Positions 20,927-29,770 of a stretch of 64,000 nucleotides of DNA are shown here, in pieces. This DNA is from Ga0077555 sp963746315 (GTDB lineage Bacteria; Pseudomonadota; Alphaproteobacteria; Rhizobiales; Hyphomicrobiaceae). Positions within the stretch are counted from its first letter, which is position 1. Every line of letters begins with the position of its first letter. The notes under the pieces are model-generated. The model made no database searches, had not been told where the DNA came from, and saw only the letters and a list, made by a program, of their open reading frames with translations. The stretch lies in assembly GCA_963746315.1 (NCBI GenBank), contig CAVVAR010000003.1:434001-498000 (forward strand). The letters run 5' to 3'. The position numbers and the translations under genes are program-made.

Positions 20927-21805
20927 TCAGCTTTTCGCCTTCGCCGCGATCTTCTCCGCCATGGCGATCACTCGATCGGCTCTGTAAACGATCGGGTAAT
21001 CTATGAACTTGCCCTCGAGTTGGATCGAGGCCGAGCCCGCTTTCTCCGCCTCGGCGAATGCTGCGACGACCTTGCGCGACCATTCCACCTCGGCGGAGCT
21101 CGGGCTCAACACCTCGTTAACGACCGGAACCTGGTCGGGGTAGATGCACATCTTGCCCTGGAAGCCGAGCCCTTTGATGGTCTCGACGGAGCTCCGGAAA
21201 CCTTCGGAGTCCTTGATGTCCACCCAAACCGTGTCGATCGGCGGCTCGATGCCGCCGGCGCGTGAGGCGAGCACGCACTCGGTCCGGTAGGGCAGCAGCT
21301 CGGCCTCGCTGCGCGACCACGTCATGTTCATGTCCAGCGTGAAGTCGCCGGCCCCGAACGCGATCCGTTTCACGCGCGTTCCCGCGGCGCAGATGGCCCG
21401 GATGTTGGCGAGCCCCTTGCCCGTCTCGATGATCGGCACGACGTCGATGGCCCCCGCCGTGAGCCCGCGCTCGCGCTCGAGGTTGCCGATCAGCCAGTCT
21501 GCCGCTCGGATTTCGTCCACCGTCTCGAGCTTCGGCAGCACGATGCCATCGACGCCCGTCTGCACGACGGCGACGATGTCGCCATACCCCCATTCCGTCG
21601 ACATGGCGTTGACGCGCACATACCCGAGACAGCGCCGCGGGCCCTGGTAGGCCTTCACCACGACCGCCCGCGTCGCGACCTTCTCGGCCATCGGGCAGGC
21701 GTCCTCGAGATCGAGGATCGTGGCATCCGCGTCGAGGCCCAAAGCCTTCTCGACACGCCGTGGATGGTTGCCCGGCGCGAAGAGAAAAGAGCGAAAGATG
21801 GTCAT
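20927..21805 (-). CDS. HpcH/HpaI aldolase / CitE-like CoA ester lyase
   Basis: A 292-residue TIM-barrel lyase of the citrate lyase beta family. Signatures: RSFLFAPGNHPRRVEKA, ILDLEDACP with Mg-binding acids, YVRVNAMSTEW, IVLPKLE, VVPIIETGKGLANI (Glu ligand), and FGAGDFTLDM. The family includes malyl-CoA/citramalyl-CoA lyases and CitE homologues that cleave or form C-C bonds of CoA thioesters. No citDEF partners are near, so a stand-alone malyl- or methylmalyl-CoA lyase-like role is more likely than citrate lyase. Confidence 0.85.
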   Translation of the reverse strand: MTIFRSFLFAPGNHPRRVEKALGLDADATILDLEDACPMAEKVATRAVVVKAYQGPRRCLGYVRVNAMSTEWGYGDIVAVVQTGVDGIVLPKLETVDEIRAADWLIGNLERERGLTAGAIDVVPIIETGKGLANIRAICAAGTRVKRIAFGAGDFTLDMNMTWSRSEAELLPYRTECVLASRAGGIEPPIDTVWVDIKDSEGFRSSVETIKGLGFQGKMCIYPDQVPVVNEVLSPSSAEVEWSRKVVAAFAEAEKAGSASIQLEGKFIDYPIVYRADRVIAMAEKIAAKAKS

Positions 21806-22056
21806 GATCGGGTCTCTCAGTTCAGAGGTGGCCGCCGCGAGCGGCCTGCTCGGGTCGATCGCGGCTCGTAGCTGGATTTGGCGTTTACACCTAGTTCACC
21901 AATCCGGACCGCGCAACGCGGACCGAATTCCTGGGTGATCCGGAGGCGATCGTCGGCGTGCAGAAGATGTTTGTTAACCTCGCCGTGCGAAACGATGGAG
22001 TGGGCATGGGCCGTTGGTCCGTGTGACGAATGCGTGGCGTATTTGGATGGTCGTAG
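21806..22056 (+). other. Intergenic region upstream of the exopolysaccharide island
   Basis: This 251-nt gap separates the minus-strand CitE-like gene from the first + strand gene of the exopolysaccharide island and must hold promoters for both directions. I see no clear consensus promoter, operator or hairpin by eye. The ribosome site before the PilZ-HlyD gene is weak. Confidence 0.35.
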
Positions 22057-23688
22057 ATGGCGGTGAAGGTCAGGAGGGAGCGGCCAGATCAGCGGCGGCA
22101 CCACCGTGTCACCGCACCACTCTACGTGACTCTGTCTGGCCACCGCGTCAAAGCAGCCGACTGGAGCCTCGGCGGGCTTCGGATCGAGGACTTCCCGGGC
22201 GAGATGCCCGCCCCGCTCGCCCCGCTCGAGCTTGTTCTGACGCTGCCCTTTCAAGGCTTCGACGTCACCTTCGACGCTAAGGCGGAGGTTGTCCGCGCGA
22301 ACCCTGACGCCGGCATGATCGCAGTCCGCTTCATCGAGCTCGGCGAGCGCGAGCGCGAGCTGATGAGCCACTTCCTCGAGGAGTTGGTCCGCGGCTCGAT
22401 GGTCGATGTCGAGGACACCATCCAGCGCATCGACGTGCCAGTTACGCCGGCCTCGCTGAAGCCCGACCCCAATCCGATGCAGCAGATGCCGGTGAAGCGC
22501 TGGCCAGCCAAAATGGTCGCCATGTCGGCGATCTACGCGGTGGCCGGACTGCTGATCTTCGGCTACGCAGCCATCCTCTCATACACCAACTTCTTCCGCA
22601 TGGAGGTTCGTACCGCCGTCATCACTGCGCCGTTGGAGACAGTTACGGCGACTGCCGATGGCCGCGTCGCATGGACCGATGTCAAGCCCGGCGATCCCGT
22701 CAAGGCCGGCGAGGTCGTCGTCAAGCTGGTCGATAGCCAGCTCCAGCGCGAGCTCGAGTTGGCCGAGATCGCCGTGCAGGAGCGCAAGGCGAAGCTCGGC
22801 AATCTAAAGCAGCGCCATCTCGAGGAGCTCGATCGCATCCGGGGCTACGCGGCCATCGAAATGAAGAACATCGAGCAGACCAAGCTCGAGTTGCAGGCGT
22901 TGTCGCAGCAGCTCAAGATCGCCAATCAGCAGGAGCAGCGCCTCCGCCGGCTGAACCAGCAGGGCTACGCGACCGCGCCAAAGCTCGAGGAAGCCGCACG
23001 ACAGGTCATAACGCTGCGCAAGGACCTGGAGGTCCGCCGCGTCGAGCTCGACACGCGCATTCAGCTGTCGGAGCAGAACGTCGGCAAGCGGCTCTACTCG
23101 GGCAATGCAACTATCGGCAGTGCCGACATCGCCGGCCGCATGGCCGAGATCGAGGCGGACATTCGCCTGGGCGAGCACGAGATCAAGCTGTCTCAGCAGC
23201 GCTACATTGCATCACTGCGCCACCAGGATCGCCTCGCGGTGCGTGCCCCGTTCGACGGCATCGTGCTCGATCTCCCGCGCCTCGACGACGCAAGCGTTCG
23301 CCGCGGCGATGTGATCGCCGTCATCGAGCAACGCAAGAGGCGCGAGGTCACCGCATGGCTGAACCAGGACGAGGTCCTGCGTGTCGGCCAGGGTGACGAG
23401 GCGACATTGTTCGTGCCGGCGCTGAACGAGACGTTGAAGGCGAAGGTCACGCGTATCGATCGCACGTCCTCGTTCGTCGACGAGCAGAACCGCTCCCACA
23501 ATCCGGGCTATCGCTGGCGCGGCCCCGTCGACCGTACCGCCAAGGTGACGCTCGCGTTTGCCGATCCCAAGCGCGTTGCCGATGCCGAGCGCTATCGGTC
23601 GGGGCTGCCGGTCGTGGTGATCTTCCCGCAGCGCTCGACCAACTCGATCTTCGCCTCTCTTGGCCAGTCGACGGACACCAGCCGATAG
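22057..23688 (+). CDS. alg44: PilZ-HlyD membrane fusion protein, Alg44-like c-di-GMP receptor
   Basis: A 543-residue protein with three parts. Residues 1-125: PilZ domain with RRHHR (R13xxxR17) and DWSLGG (D35xSxxG40), the c-di-GMP-binding signature. Residues about 150-175: one transmembrane helix. Residues 190-540: periplasmic HlyD-type domain with a lipoyl half (TADGRVAWTDVKPGDPVKAG), a long coiled-coil hairpin (about 230-370), the second lipoyl half VRAPFDGIVLD and a beta-barrel. This is the layout of Alg44, which activates the alginate polymerase Alg8 on binding c-di-GMP, but it is about 150 residues longer than the 389-residue Pseudomonas protein because of the hairpin. The hairpin tip RLRRLNQQGYAT resembles the TolC-docking RLS motif. 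The stop is 11 nt before the alg8-like gene. Confidence 0.82.
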   Translation: MAVKVRRERPDQRRHHRVTAPLYVTLSGHRVKAADWSLGGLRIEDFPGEMPAPLAPLELVLTLPFQGFDVTFDAKAEVVRANPDAGMIAVRFIELGERERELMSHFLEELVRGSMVDVEDTIQRIDVPVTPASLKPDPNPMQQMPVKRWPAKMVAMSAIYAVAGLLIFGYAAILSYTNFFRMEVRTAVITAPLETVTATADGRVAWTDVKPGDPVKAGEVVVKLVDSQLQRELELAEIAVQERKAKLGNLKQRHLEELDRIRGYAAIEMKNIEQTKLELQALSQQLKIANQQEQRLRRLNQQGYATAPKLEEAARQVITLRKDLEVRRVELDTRIQLSEQNVGKRLYSGNATIGSADIAGRMAEIEADIRLGEHEIKLSQQRYIASLRHQDRLAVRAPFDGIVLDLPRLDDASVRRGDVIAVIEQRKRREVTAWLNQDEVLRVGQGDEATLFVPALNETLKAKVTRIDRTSSFVDEQNRSHNPGYRWRGPVDRTAKVTLAFADPKRVADAERYRSGLPVVVIFPQRSTNSIFASLGQSTDTSR

Positions 23689-23699
23689 GACAGCGTGGC

Positions 23700-25289
23700 A
23701 TGGCCGGGCTTCAAGCTGCCATCGCAAAGATCGATGCACCCGATCAGCCGCTACCTCGGTTTGCGAAGTGGTCGCCCGCCGTACAGCTGCAGCTGATCAT
23801 CTATTTCTGCGTCTGCCTGATCGGCCTCCAGCTGCTCCCGAATTCGATTTGGGATCCTGAGGCGCGCGAGATCGTCTACGTCATGGGCATTCTCGGCATC
23901 TGGCGCTACGGCTGGTGGCTCAACCACTGGATGCGCGCCTTGATTTACGAGCGCATCACTTATCCGCGCAAACGCGACCTTGCCGCCGAGCTTTGGAATT
24001 CCGGCTGGCGCCCGCGCCATATCCACGTGCAGATGACGACGTTTCGCGAGCACCGCGAGATCAGCGAGGCGGTCATTCGCTCTCTCTGCCGCGAGTTCCG
24101 CGAGGCCGGTGTGCCGGCAACGATCTGGCTTGGCTCCAGCGAGCGCGAGGACGAGGACAAGATCGCGCGGCACTTGAAGCTCGTTGCCAGCGATCTCGAC
24201 ATCACGCTGCGCATCATCCGCCAGAACCAGCCGGGAAAGCGAGTCGCGATCGCGCTGATCCTGCGTGCCATGGCCCGGGCAGGCCTCGCCAAGGATGATC
24301 TCGTCATCTTCATGGACGGCGACTTCGTGTTCCACCCGGGGCTGGTCCGCAAGTGCACACCGCTGTTCGCGCTCGATCCCGAGCTTCATGCGCTGACCAC
24401 CGACGAGCACGTCATGGTGCGGGGCCCCGGCTGGATGCAGTCCTGGCTCAATATGCGTTTCGCGCAGCGCCGCCTCGCGATGTGCTCGCACGCCTTATCC
24501 GAGCGGGTCCTCACCCTGACGGGTCGCTGCTCGATGTTCCGAGCCGAGCACATCACCAGCCACGAGTTCATCCGCCTGCAGGAAGCCGACTTCCTCGATC
24601 ACTGGCTGTGGGGCACGTTTCGCTTTCTCTCTGGTGACGACAAGAGCACCTGGTACACGCTCCTGAAGCGCGGCGTGAAGATGACCTATGTCCCGGATGC
24701 GTCGGGCACAACGATCGAGGTGGTCGAAGGCTCCGGCGTGAACCGAATGGTCGAGAACTTGCGGCGCTGGTCCGGCAACATGCTGCGTAACGGCTATCGC
24801 GCCATCAAGCTCGGTCCCAGAGCGATGCCCTTCTTCATCTGGTGGTGCTGCGTCGACCAGCGTCTCGCAATGTGGACGATGCTCTTTAGTCCAATGCTCG
24901 CACTTGCCGGTGCGATGAAGCTCGGCAGCGGATATATCGTTGCGTACTTCCTTTACATTGCAATAACGCGTGCACTCCTCGCTATCGTTCTGTTTACTTA
25001 CGCCCGCCGCGTCGATCTCAATTATATCTGGTGCCTATACGTCAATCAGCTCCTGAACGCCGCAGTCAAAATCTACATGATGTGGCGCCTCGCCAAGCAG
25101 AAGTGGGCCAACCGCGGCAACCAGAAGCAGGGCTCTTCGGGCGATCGCGCCCTCGAGACGTTCCGCAGCGCCATGGCGATCTACATGACGGTTCTATCGG
25201 CGTGCTCTCTCCTTCTTGTCGTGATGCTTTACACCGAGTTATTGACGGTACCGAGTGTCGACCTGGTGGTGGCGCTGGTTTTTGGCTAG
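23700..25289 (+). CDS. alg8: Alg8-like family 2 glycosyltransferase
   Basis: A 529-residue inner-membrane processive glycosyltransferase, close in size to the 494-residue Alg8 of Pseudomonas. Two helices lie at about 30-75, then the cytosolic GT-A domain with FMDGDFVFHPG (DxD for nucleotide sugar/metal), LTGRCSMFRAEH, the acceptor/catalytic EADFLDHWLWG, and NLRRWSGNML in place of Q/RxxRW. Four or more C-terminal helices follow. Alg8 polymerises mannuronate from GDP-mannuronic acid and needs Alg44 bound to c-di-GMP; the adjacent upstream gene supplies such a partner. The product polymer is inferred from similarity and from the algD gene downstream, not shown. Confidence 0.85.
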   Translation: MAGLQAAIAKIDAPDQPLPRFAKWSPAVQLQLIIYFCVCLIGLQLLPNSIWDPEAREIVYVMGILGIWRYGWWLNHWMRALIYERITYPRKRDLAAELWNSGWRPRHIHVQMTTFREHREISEAVIRSLCREFREAGVPATIWLGSSEREDEDKIARHLKLVASDLDITLRIIRQNQPGKRVAIALILRAMARAGLAKDDLVIFMDGDFVFHPGLVRKCTPLFALDPELHALTTDEHVMVRGPGWMQSWLNMRFAQRRLAMCSHALSERVLTLTGRCSMFRAEHITSHEFIRLQEADFLDHWLWGTFRFLSGDDKSTWYTLLKRGVKMTYVPDASGTTIEVVEGSGVNRMVENLRRWSGNMLRNGYRAIKLGPRAMPFFIWWCCVDQRLAMWTMLFSPMLALAGAMKLGSGYIVAYFLYIAITRALLAIVLFTYARRVDLNYIWCLYVNQLLNAAVKIYMMWRLAKQKWANRGNQKQGSSGDRALETFRSAMAIYMTVLSACSLLLVVMLYTELLTVPSVDLVVALVFG

Positions 25290-25484
25290 ATCCGTAAAAT
25301 CCGATCGTTTCCCTTCAGCCGTCCGCGATGGTTTTCGGCGAGACTAGTTTCGTCCGGGGATCACGGGGATACGCGCGCTGGCGTTCTGGCGGCAGTAGCT
25401 CCGCGTCGGCACGCTAGGCGGCCCAGCAAGAAGGCTCCTGCGTGTTCCGAAAAGGACAGGCGACTAACGGGAGCGTGGACGAGA
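25290..25484 (+). other. 195-nt leader region before algD
   Basis: A non-coding gap within an otherwise tight gene run. No terminator is evident after the glycosyltransferase gene. The region ends in AACGGGAGCGTGGACGAGA before the algD ATG. It may hold a separate promoter for the dehydrogenase gene, which would fit algD being the usual control point of alginate supply, but no consensus promoter could be assigned by eye. Confidence 0.3.
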
Positions 25485-26900
25485 ATGACAGTGCTGGCGT
25501 CATCCGAAGGGGTGGTTGAGGGTTCGGCGACACGGGGCGACGCTTTGCGGCTTGGCGAGTTGCGGCCTTCCATTAGCGTCATTGGCCTGGGCTATGTTGG
25601 CGCCGTGTCGATGGCCTGCCTGTCGCACCTGGGCTTCCGAATGGTCGGCGTCGACGTCTCCTTCGAGAAGGTGCGCGCGATCAAGGAGGGTCGGGCCCCG
25701 ATCGTCGAGGCGCGCCTCGGCGAGTTGCTCGCCGACGGTGTTGAGAAGGGACGCATCGACGCGACGCAGAATCTGATTGCAGCCGTGCTCGAGACGGACG
25801 TGACCTTCATGTCGGTCGGCACGCCAACCGCGGCCGACGGCGGCTGCGATTTCAGCTACGTCCGCCAAGCCAGCCGCGCCATCGGCCAGGCGTTGGCCCT
25901 GAAATCCGCGCGTCACGTGGTCGTCCTGCGCTGCTCGGTGCCGCCCGGCACCACACTCGACGTCGTCGTGCCCGAGATCGAGAAGGCCTCCGGCAAGAAG
26001 CTGGGCCGCGATTTCGGCGTTTGCTTCAACCCCGAGTTCCTGCGTGAAGGTGTCGCCGTGGCCGACTTCTTCGCGCCGCCGAAGACGGTCGTCGGTACCT
26101 CCGACGAGCAGACCGCCGCACAGGTTGCGGCGATCTACGGTGCGGTCGACGAGCGTGTCATCTTCACGTCCATCGAGGCGGCGGAGATGGTCAAATACGC
26201 CGACAACGTCTGGCATGCGACTAAGGTGGCGTTCGGCAACGAGATCGGGCGCTTGTGCAAGTCGCTGGGCATCGATAGCCACGATGTCATGGACATTTTC
26301 GTCCAGGACAAGAAGCTGAACCTGTCGCCTTACTATCTGCGGCCCGGCTTCGCCTTCGGCGGTTCGTGCCTGCCGAAGGAGGTCCGCGCCGTCGCCCACA
26401 TCGCCAAGTGCCAAGGCGTTCACGTGCCGCTCGTCGACAGTCTGATGGCCTCTAACGATGCCCACATCGACCAGGCCGTGAAGCTGCTCCAGCCGCACGC
26501 AGGCAAGCGGATCGGCTTCCTCGGCGTCACGTTCAAGCCCGATACCGACGACCTCCGCGAGAGCCCGACCCTGGCCCTCATGGCGCGTTTGCTGACGAAG
26601 GGCGAGCAGCTCTCGGCCTACGATCCCAACGTCGCCTTCGGTCCTCATCTGCAGAGCCAGATCGACTACGTGAAGCATGCGAGCCCGGCGCAAGCCAAGC
26701 TGATGGACGCACTGTCTGGCCTCGTTGCAGCAGACGCCGCGAGCCTCGTGGCGGGTTCCGACGTCGTCGTGGTCAGCCACGCGACGGCCGAGTTCCGCGA
26801 TGCGCTGGCCGCCCGGGCCCCGGGCGTGCACATTCTCGATCTGGCGCGCCTCTATCGCGAGCTCCCGGTTAACGAGGAGTATCAGGGTATAGCCTGGTAA
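25485..26900 (+). CDS. algD: GDP-mannose 6-dehydrogenase
   Basis: A 471-residue UDP-glucose/GDP-mannose dehydrogenase family enzyme: a two-step NAD-dependent oxidation of GDP-mannose to GDP-mannuronic acid, the alginate precursor. After an extra 30-residue N-terminus comes the Rossmann site VIGLGYVGA, then CFNPEFLREG, KYADNVWHATKVAFGNE, and LSPYYLRPGFAFGGSCLPKE with the catalytic Cys. The LNLSPYYLRPG stretch is the form seen in AlgD rather than in UDP-glucose dehydrogenases, so I favour GDP-mannose as substrate. C-terminal domain has GVTFKPDTDDLRESP. A strong terminator follows 20 nt after the stop. Confidence 0.87.
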   Translation: MTVLASSEGVVEGSATRGDALRLGELRPSISVIGLGYVGAVSMACLSHLGFRMVGVDVSFEKVRAIKEGRAPIVEARLGELLADGVEKGRIDATQNLIAAVLETDVTFMSVGTPTAADGGCDFSYVRQASRAIGQALALKSARHVVVLRCSVPPGTTLDVVVPEIEKASGKKLGRDFGVCFNPEFLREGVAVADFFAPPKTVVGTSDEQTAAQVAAIYGAVDERVIFTSIEAAEMVKYADNVWHATKVAFGNEIGRLCKSLGIDSHDVMDIFVQDKKLNLSPYYLRPGFAFGGSCLPKEVRAVAHIAKCQGVHVPLVDSLMASNDAHIDQAVKLLQPHAGKRIGFLGVTFKPDTDDLRESPTLALMARLLTKGEQLSAYDPNVAFGPHLQSQIDYVKHASPAQAKLMDALSGLVAADAASLVAGSDVVVVSHATAEFRDALAARAPGVHILDLARLYRELPVNEEYQGIAW

Positions 26901-26920
26901 AGGCTGCCTGGTTCGTCAAT

Positions 26921-26951
26921 AAAAAGCCGCCAAGTGATTGGCGGCTTTTTT
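26921..26951 (+). terminator. Rho-independent terminator after algD
   Basis: Perfect stem GCCGCCAA / TTGGCGGC with GTGA loop, preceded by AAAAA and followed by TTTTTT, so the stem extends by A-T pairs. It lies 20 nt after the algD stop and closes the alg44-alg8-algD run. The flanking A tract means it could also act on the other strand. Confidence 0.93.
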
Positions 26952-27158
26952 AGTGTAGAATATATACAAATTGTCGCTTATTTTAATAACATGCGTACGG
27001 ACGAATGAACGGGAAATTCCAAATCGACGTGTAATCTCGGAATCGAGGGTCGAAGAGTGCGTGCGCTCAGGCGTGCCCGGCTGCGCATCAGGTTGCTGCG
27101 TCAGCCGGGAATTGTCTCCAACCCGTAAGAGTGGGTGTGCCAGGGAGTATGAAGTGAG
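26952..27158 (+). promoter_or_regulatory. A+T-rich upstream region of the first RTX gene
   Basis: About 200 nt between the algD terminator and the RTX start. The first 50 nt (TAGAATATATACAAATTGTC onward) are strikingly A+T-rich for this genome, as expected of a promoter. The RTX gene therefore probably has its own transcript. No exact -35/-10 pair is claimed. AGGGAG is 10-11 nt before the ATG, and a three-codon open frame ATG-AAG-TGA overlaps the ribosome site. Confidence 0.4.
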
Positions 27159-29510
27159 ATGAGCAGTAGTAAAAACAAAGTCGTCGGGCCGCCAGCGCTC
27201 GTCGCAGTCGAGGACTACGAAGGCAAGGTCGTCTTTCAGGGCGAAACCGCCGGGTACAAGAACGCCGTCGGCATGTACACGATCGCCGATGACGGGTCGA
27301 TCTCCGATGTTCGCATCGTTTTCGCGAATGCATCGCTGAAAAACTCGGGTGGTACGCTGTCGGCCGGCAAATCTGCAGTCGATGTTAATCTCGAGTTTGG
27401 TGAGAAAGTCGGCTTCTTCATCGTGCCGGACGGCTTTTCCAAGTCGGGAATGGACAAGCTGCTGTCCGACCCGAAGGGAAGCTTCAAGCTCGTCGACGCG
27501 AGGGGCAATGACGGCAACGTCAATGGCGGCGTCGAGCTCAAGCTCGTGCACGTTGCCGAGTCTGGGCAGGAAACCGTCGTCAAGTCGGCCTATGGTACGT
27601 CGCTCTTCCACAGCGTGGACGATGGCAGCAAGGGCCTGAACGGCGATGGCCTCAATCACGTCAAGACGTCGGTCGATGTCGCGAGTGGCACGGTCAAGCT
27701 CGGCTTCGAGGACCTGAAGGGTGGCGGCGACAAGGACTACGACGACAGCGTCCTGACGTTGACCGTCGGCAAGACGAATGCGGCTGCAATCGCTGCTGGC
27801 GCGGCCGAGTCTCAAGTTGCCGAGGTCAAGGCCAAGGCGGAGCAGGAAGCCAAGGACAAGGCTGAGCACGAAGCCAAGGACAAGGCTGAGAAGGAAGCCA
27901 AGGACAAAGCCGAGAAGGAAGCCAAGGACGAGGCCGAGAAGGAAGGCAAGGACAAGGCTGACAACGATCCCAACAACGACGACGACAAGCACGACGGCCG
28001 CGGCCACGGCGATGGTGACCACAACGACGACGGCCACACGGACAACGGCAAGGGCAACGGCAAAGGCGGTAAGTCCGACGACGAGGACGATACGGTTGTT
28101 GCCGACTCGCTCGTGCTGAAAACGGCCGATGTCGTCGACTTCGACCCCGGCATGACAGTCGAGGGTGACGGCAAGGGCAACGACATCGTCGGTGTCACGG
28201 GCAACGATCATCTCTCCGGCCGCGGCGGCGACGACAAGATCGTGGCCGGCAAAGACTACGGCGTGACCGTGCCGCTCGAAATCGGCGTCGATCTCGTCGA
28301 TGTCGACAAGTCGGAAGCGTTGTCCATCGTCATCGGTAACGTTCCGGCCGGCGCCACGTTGTCGGCTGGTCAAGACAACGGCGATGGCACCTGGTCGTTG
28401 ACGGCCGGCGATTTGGCTGGCCTGACGATCACCGGCGAGGGGCTCGGCAACTTCAAGCTCTCCGTTACGGCGTCGACCTCAGGCTCCTCCAACCTGCTGG
28501 CCACGGCGACGATCGACGTCACCATGGCGAAGGAGCCTGGCAGCGTTCTCCAGGGCAACGGCGGCAGCGACGTGCTGGTCGGCGGCTCGGGCGATGACAT
28601 GATGTACGGCGGCACCAAGCCGACGGGCATCGTGAGCGACAAGCCGCATGTGACGACCGTAGCCGACAACGACGTCCTGAACGGCGGCGACGGCAACGAT
28701 CAGATGTGGGGCAACGCCGGCGATGACAAGCTGTTCGGCGAAGCCGGCAATGACGTCATCTCGGGCGGCAAGGACAACGACCTTGTCGACGGTGGCGAAG
28801 GCGACGACCAGCTGACCGGCAACTCCGGCGACGATACGCTCGTCGGCGGCAACGGCAACGACCTGTTGATGGGCAACTCGGGCAACGACGAGTTGCACGA
28901 TGGGGCTGGCAACGACAAGGTCGACGGCGGCTCGGGCGACGACGTGGTCGTGGCCGGCGAAGGCGACGACAGCTACAACGGCGCCTCGGGCTATGACGTC
29001 ATCGACTTCTCGAAAGCCGAAGGCTCGATGAGCATCGACCTTTCGAAGAAGTCGGCGGTCGGCATGGGCAACGACGTCCTGTGGAACTTCGAGAAGGTCG
29101 TCGGCTCCTCGTTCGACGACTACATGAAGGGTTCCAAGACGGGTGAGCATCTCGCTGGCGGTGACGGCAACGACGTGCTGCGTGGTCTGGGCGGTGCTGA
29201 CACCCTGACGGGCGGCGAAGGCAAAGACACGTTCCAATGGCTCGCCAAGGACGTTGTCGATGCCGGCGGAAAGCACCTCGGTGCCGACCTCGTAACCGAC
29301 TTCTCGAAGGAGGACGTCCTCGACTTCTCGAAGATGTTCAAGACGGGTTCGTTCGAGAGCATCGACGAGATCGTCAAGGTCGTCGACAATGGAGCATCGT
29401 CTCATGTCTTCGCCGCCATCGGCGGCGAGTGGCAGCAGGTCGTGACGCTGGAAGGCGTTACGGGCTTCGACGCGACCACCATGCACGACAACGGCATGAT
29501 CCTCGTCTAA
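27159..29510 (+). CDS. RTX calcium-binding secreted protein with DUF4114 domain
   Basis: A 783-residue very acidic protein without an N-terminal signal peptide, as expected for type I secretion. Order of parts: residues 1-210, DUF4114 domain ending GFEDLKGGGDKDYDDSVL; about 227-275, a charged linker of 8-residue repeats (AKDKAEKE); about 276-310, Asp/His/Gly-rich; about 367-455, a cadherin/VCBS-like beta domain (VIGNVPAGATLSAG); about 465-605, a block of GGxGxDxLxGG calcium-binding nonapeptides; and a C-terminal domain with LRGLGGADTLTGGEGKDTF and VTDFSKEDVLDFS. The C-terminal 130 residues are closely similar to those of the next gene. No catalytic (epimerase, lyase) module is evident; a matrix or adhesin role is inferred. 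Confidence 0.85.
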   Translation: MSSSKNKVVGPPALVAVEDYEGKVVFQGETAGYKNAVGMYTIADDGSISDVRIVFANASLKNSGGTLSAGKSAVDVNLEFGEKVGFFIVPDGFSKSGMDKLLSDPKGSFKLVDARGNDGNVNGGVELKLVHVAESGQETVVKSAYGTSLFHSVDDGSKGLNGDGLNHVKTSVDVASGTVKLGFEDLKGGGDKDYDDSVLTLTVGKTNAAAIAAGAAESQVAEVKAKAEQEAKDKAEHEAKDKAEKEAKDKAEKEAKDEAEKEGKDKADNDPNNDDDKHDGRGHGDGDHNDDGHTDNGKGNGKGGKSDDEDDTVVADSLVLKTADVVDFDPGMTVEGDGKGNDIVGVTGNDHLSGRGGDDKIVAGKDYGVTVPLEIGVDLVDVDKSEALSIVIGNVPAGATLSAGQDNGDGTWSLTAGDLAGLTITGEGLGNFKLSVTASTSGSSNLLATATIDVTMAKEPGSVLQGNGGSDVLVGGSGDDMMYGGTKPTGIVSDKPHVTTVADNDVLNGGDGNDQMWGNAGDDKLFGEAGNDVISGGKDNDLVDGGEGDDQLTGNSGDDTLVGGNGNDLLMGNSGNDELHDGAGNDKVDGGSGDDVVVAGEGDDSYNGASGYDVIDFSKAEGSMSIDLSKKSAVGMGNDVLWNFEKVVGSSFDDYMKGSKTGEHLAGGDGNDVLRGLGGADTLTGGEGKDTFQWLAKDVVDAGGKHLGADLVTDFSKEDVLDFSKMFKTGSFESIDEIVKVVDNGASSHVFAAIGGEWQQVVTLEGVTGFDATTMHDNGMILV
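27849..27962 (+). repeat. 24-nt tandem repeats coding a charged linker
   Basis: About five imperfect copies of a 24-nt unit (GCCAAGGACAAGGCTGAGAA plus 4 nt) encode AKDKAEKE-type octapeptides inside the first RTX protein. The copies differ by few bases, so the block is probably recent and may vary in length between strains. The encoded stretch would form a charged helix or flexible stalk. Confidence 0.8.
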
Positions 29511-29534
29511 CGACGCAGCATCGCGAATGACATG

Positions 29535-29569
29535 CGGCCATCCGTGAAAGCGGGTGGCCGTATTCTTTT
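29535..29569 (+). terminator. Rho-independent terminator after the first RTX gene
   Basis: The stem pairs CGGCCATCC with GGGTGGCCG (one wobble) around GTGAAAGC-type loop bases and is followed by TATTCTTTT. It begins 24 nt after the RTX stop, which implies the next RTX gene has its own promoter in the A+T-richer 200 nt that follow. Confidence 0.75.
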
Positions 29570-29770
29570 CGGTGATTGCATAGAAATAGAGGAAAAATCG
29601 TAGCGCATTGCCACGCACAACCAAACGCCGGTTTCATTCGCCGTTGCTAGGATCATAAACATCGAAGGCGAATGCGAGAAAAAATAAGCGGCAAACCGCC
29701 TGTGTTTATTTGGGATTTCGCATCGACTTGGTCGCGGGAACGGCGCCGGTAGCAAGGCGCAGAAGACAGC

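Noticed and set aside
20927..21805. Citrate lyase beta subunit (citE) as such
   Set aside because: No citD, citF or citG neighbours; a stand-alone CoA ester lyase is more likely, so no gene symbol was given.
22057..26900. Bacterial cellulose or hyaluronan-type synthase locus
   Set aside because: The dehydrogenase has the AlgD-like LNLSPYYLRPG stretch and the PilZ domain is N-terminal on a HlyD protein as in Alg44, not fused to the synthase as in BcsA.
27849..29000. CRISPR-like or tandem DNA repeat array
   Set aside because: The repeats are in frame, have no spacers, and encode an octapeptide stalk and RTX nonapeptides.
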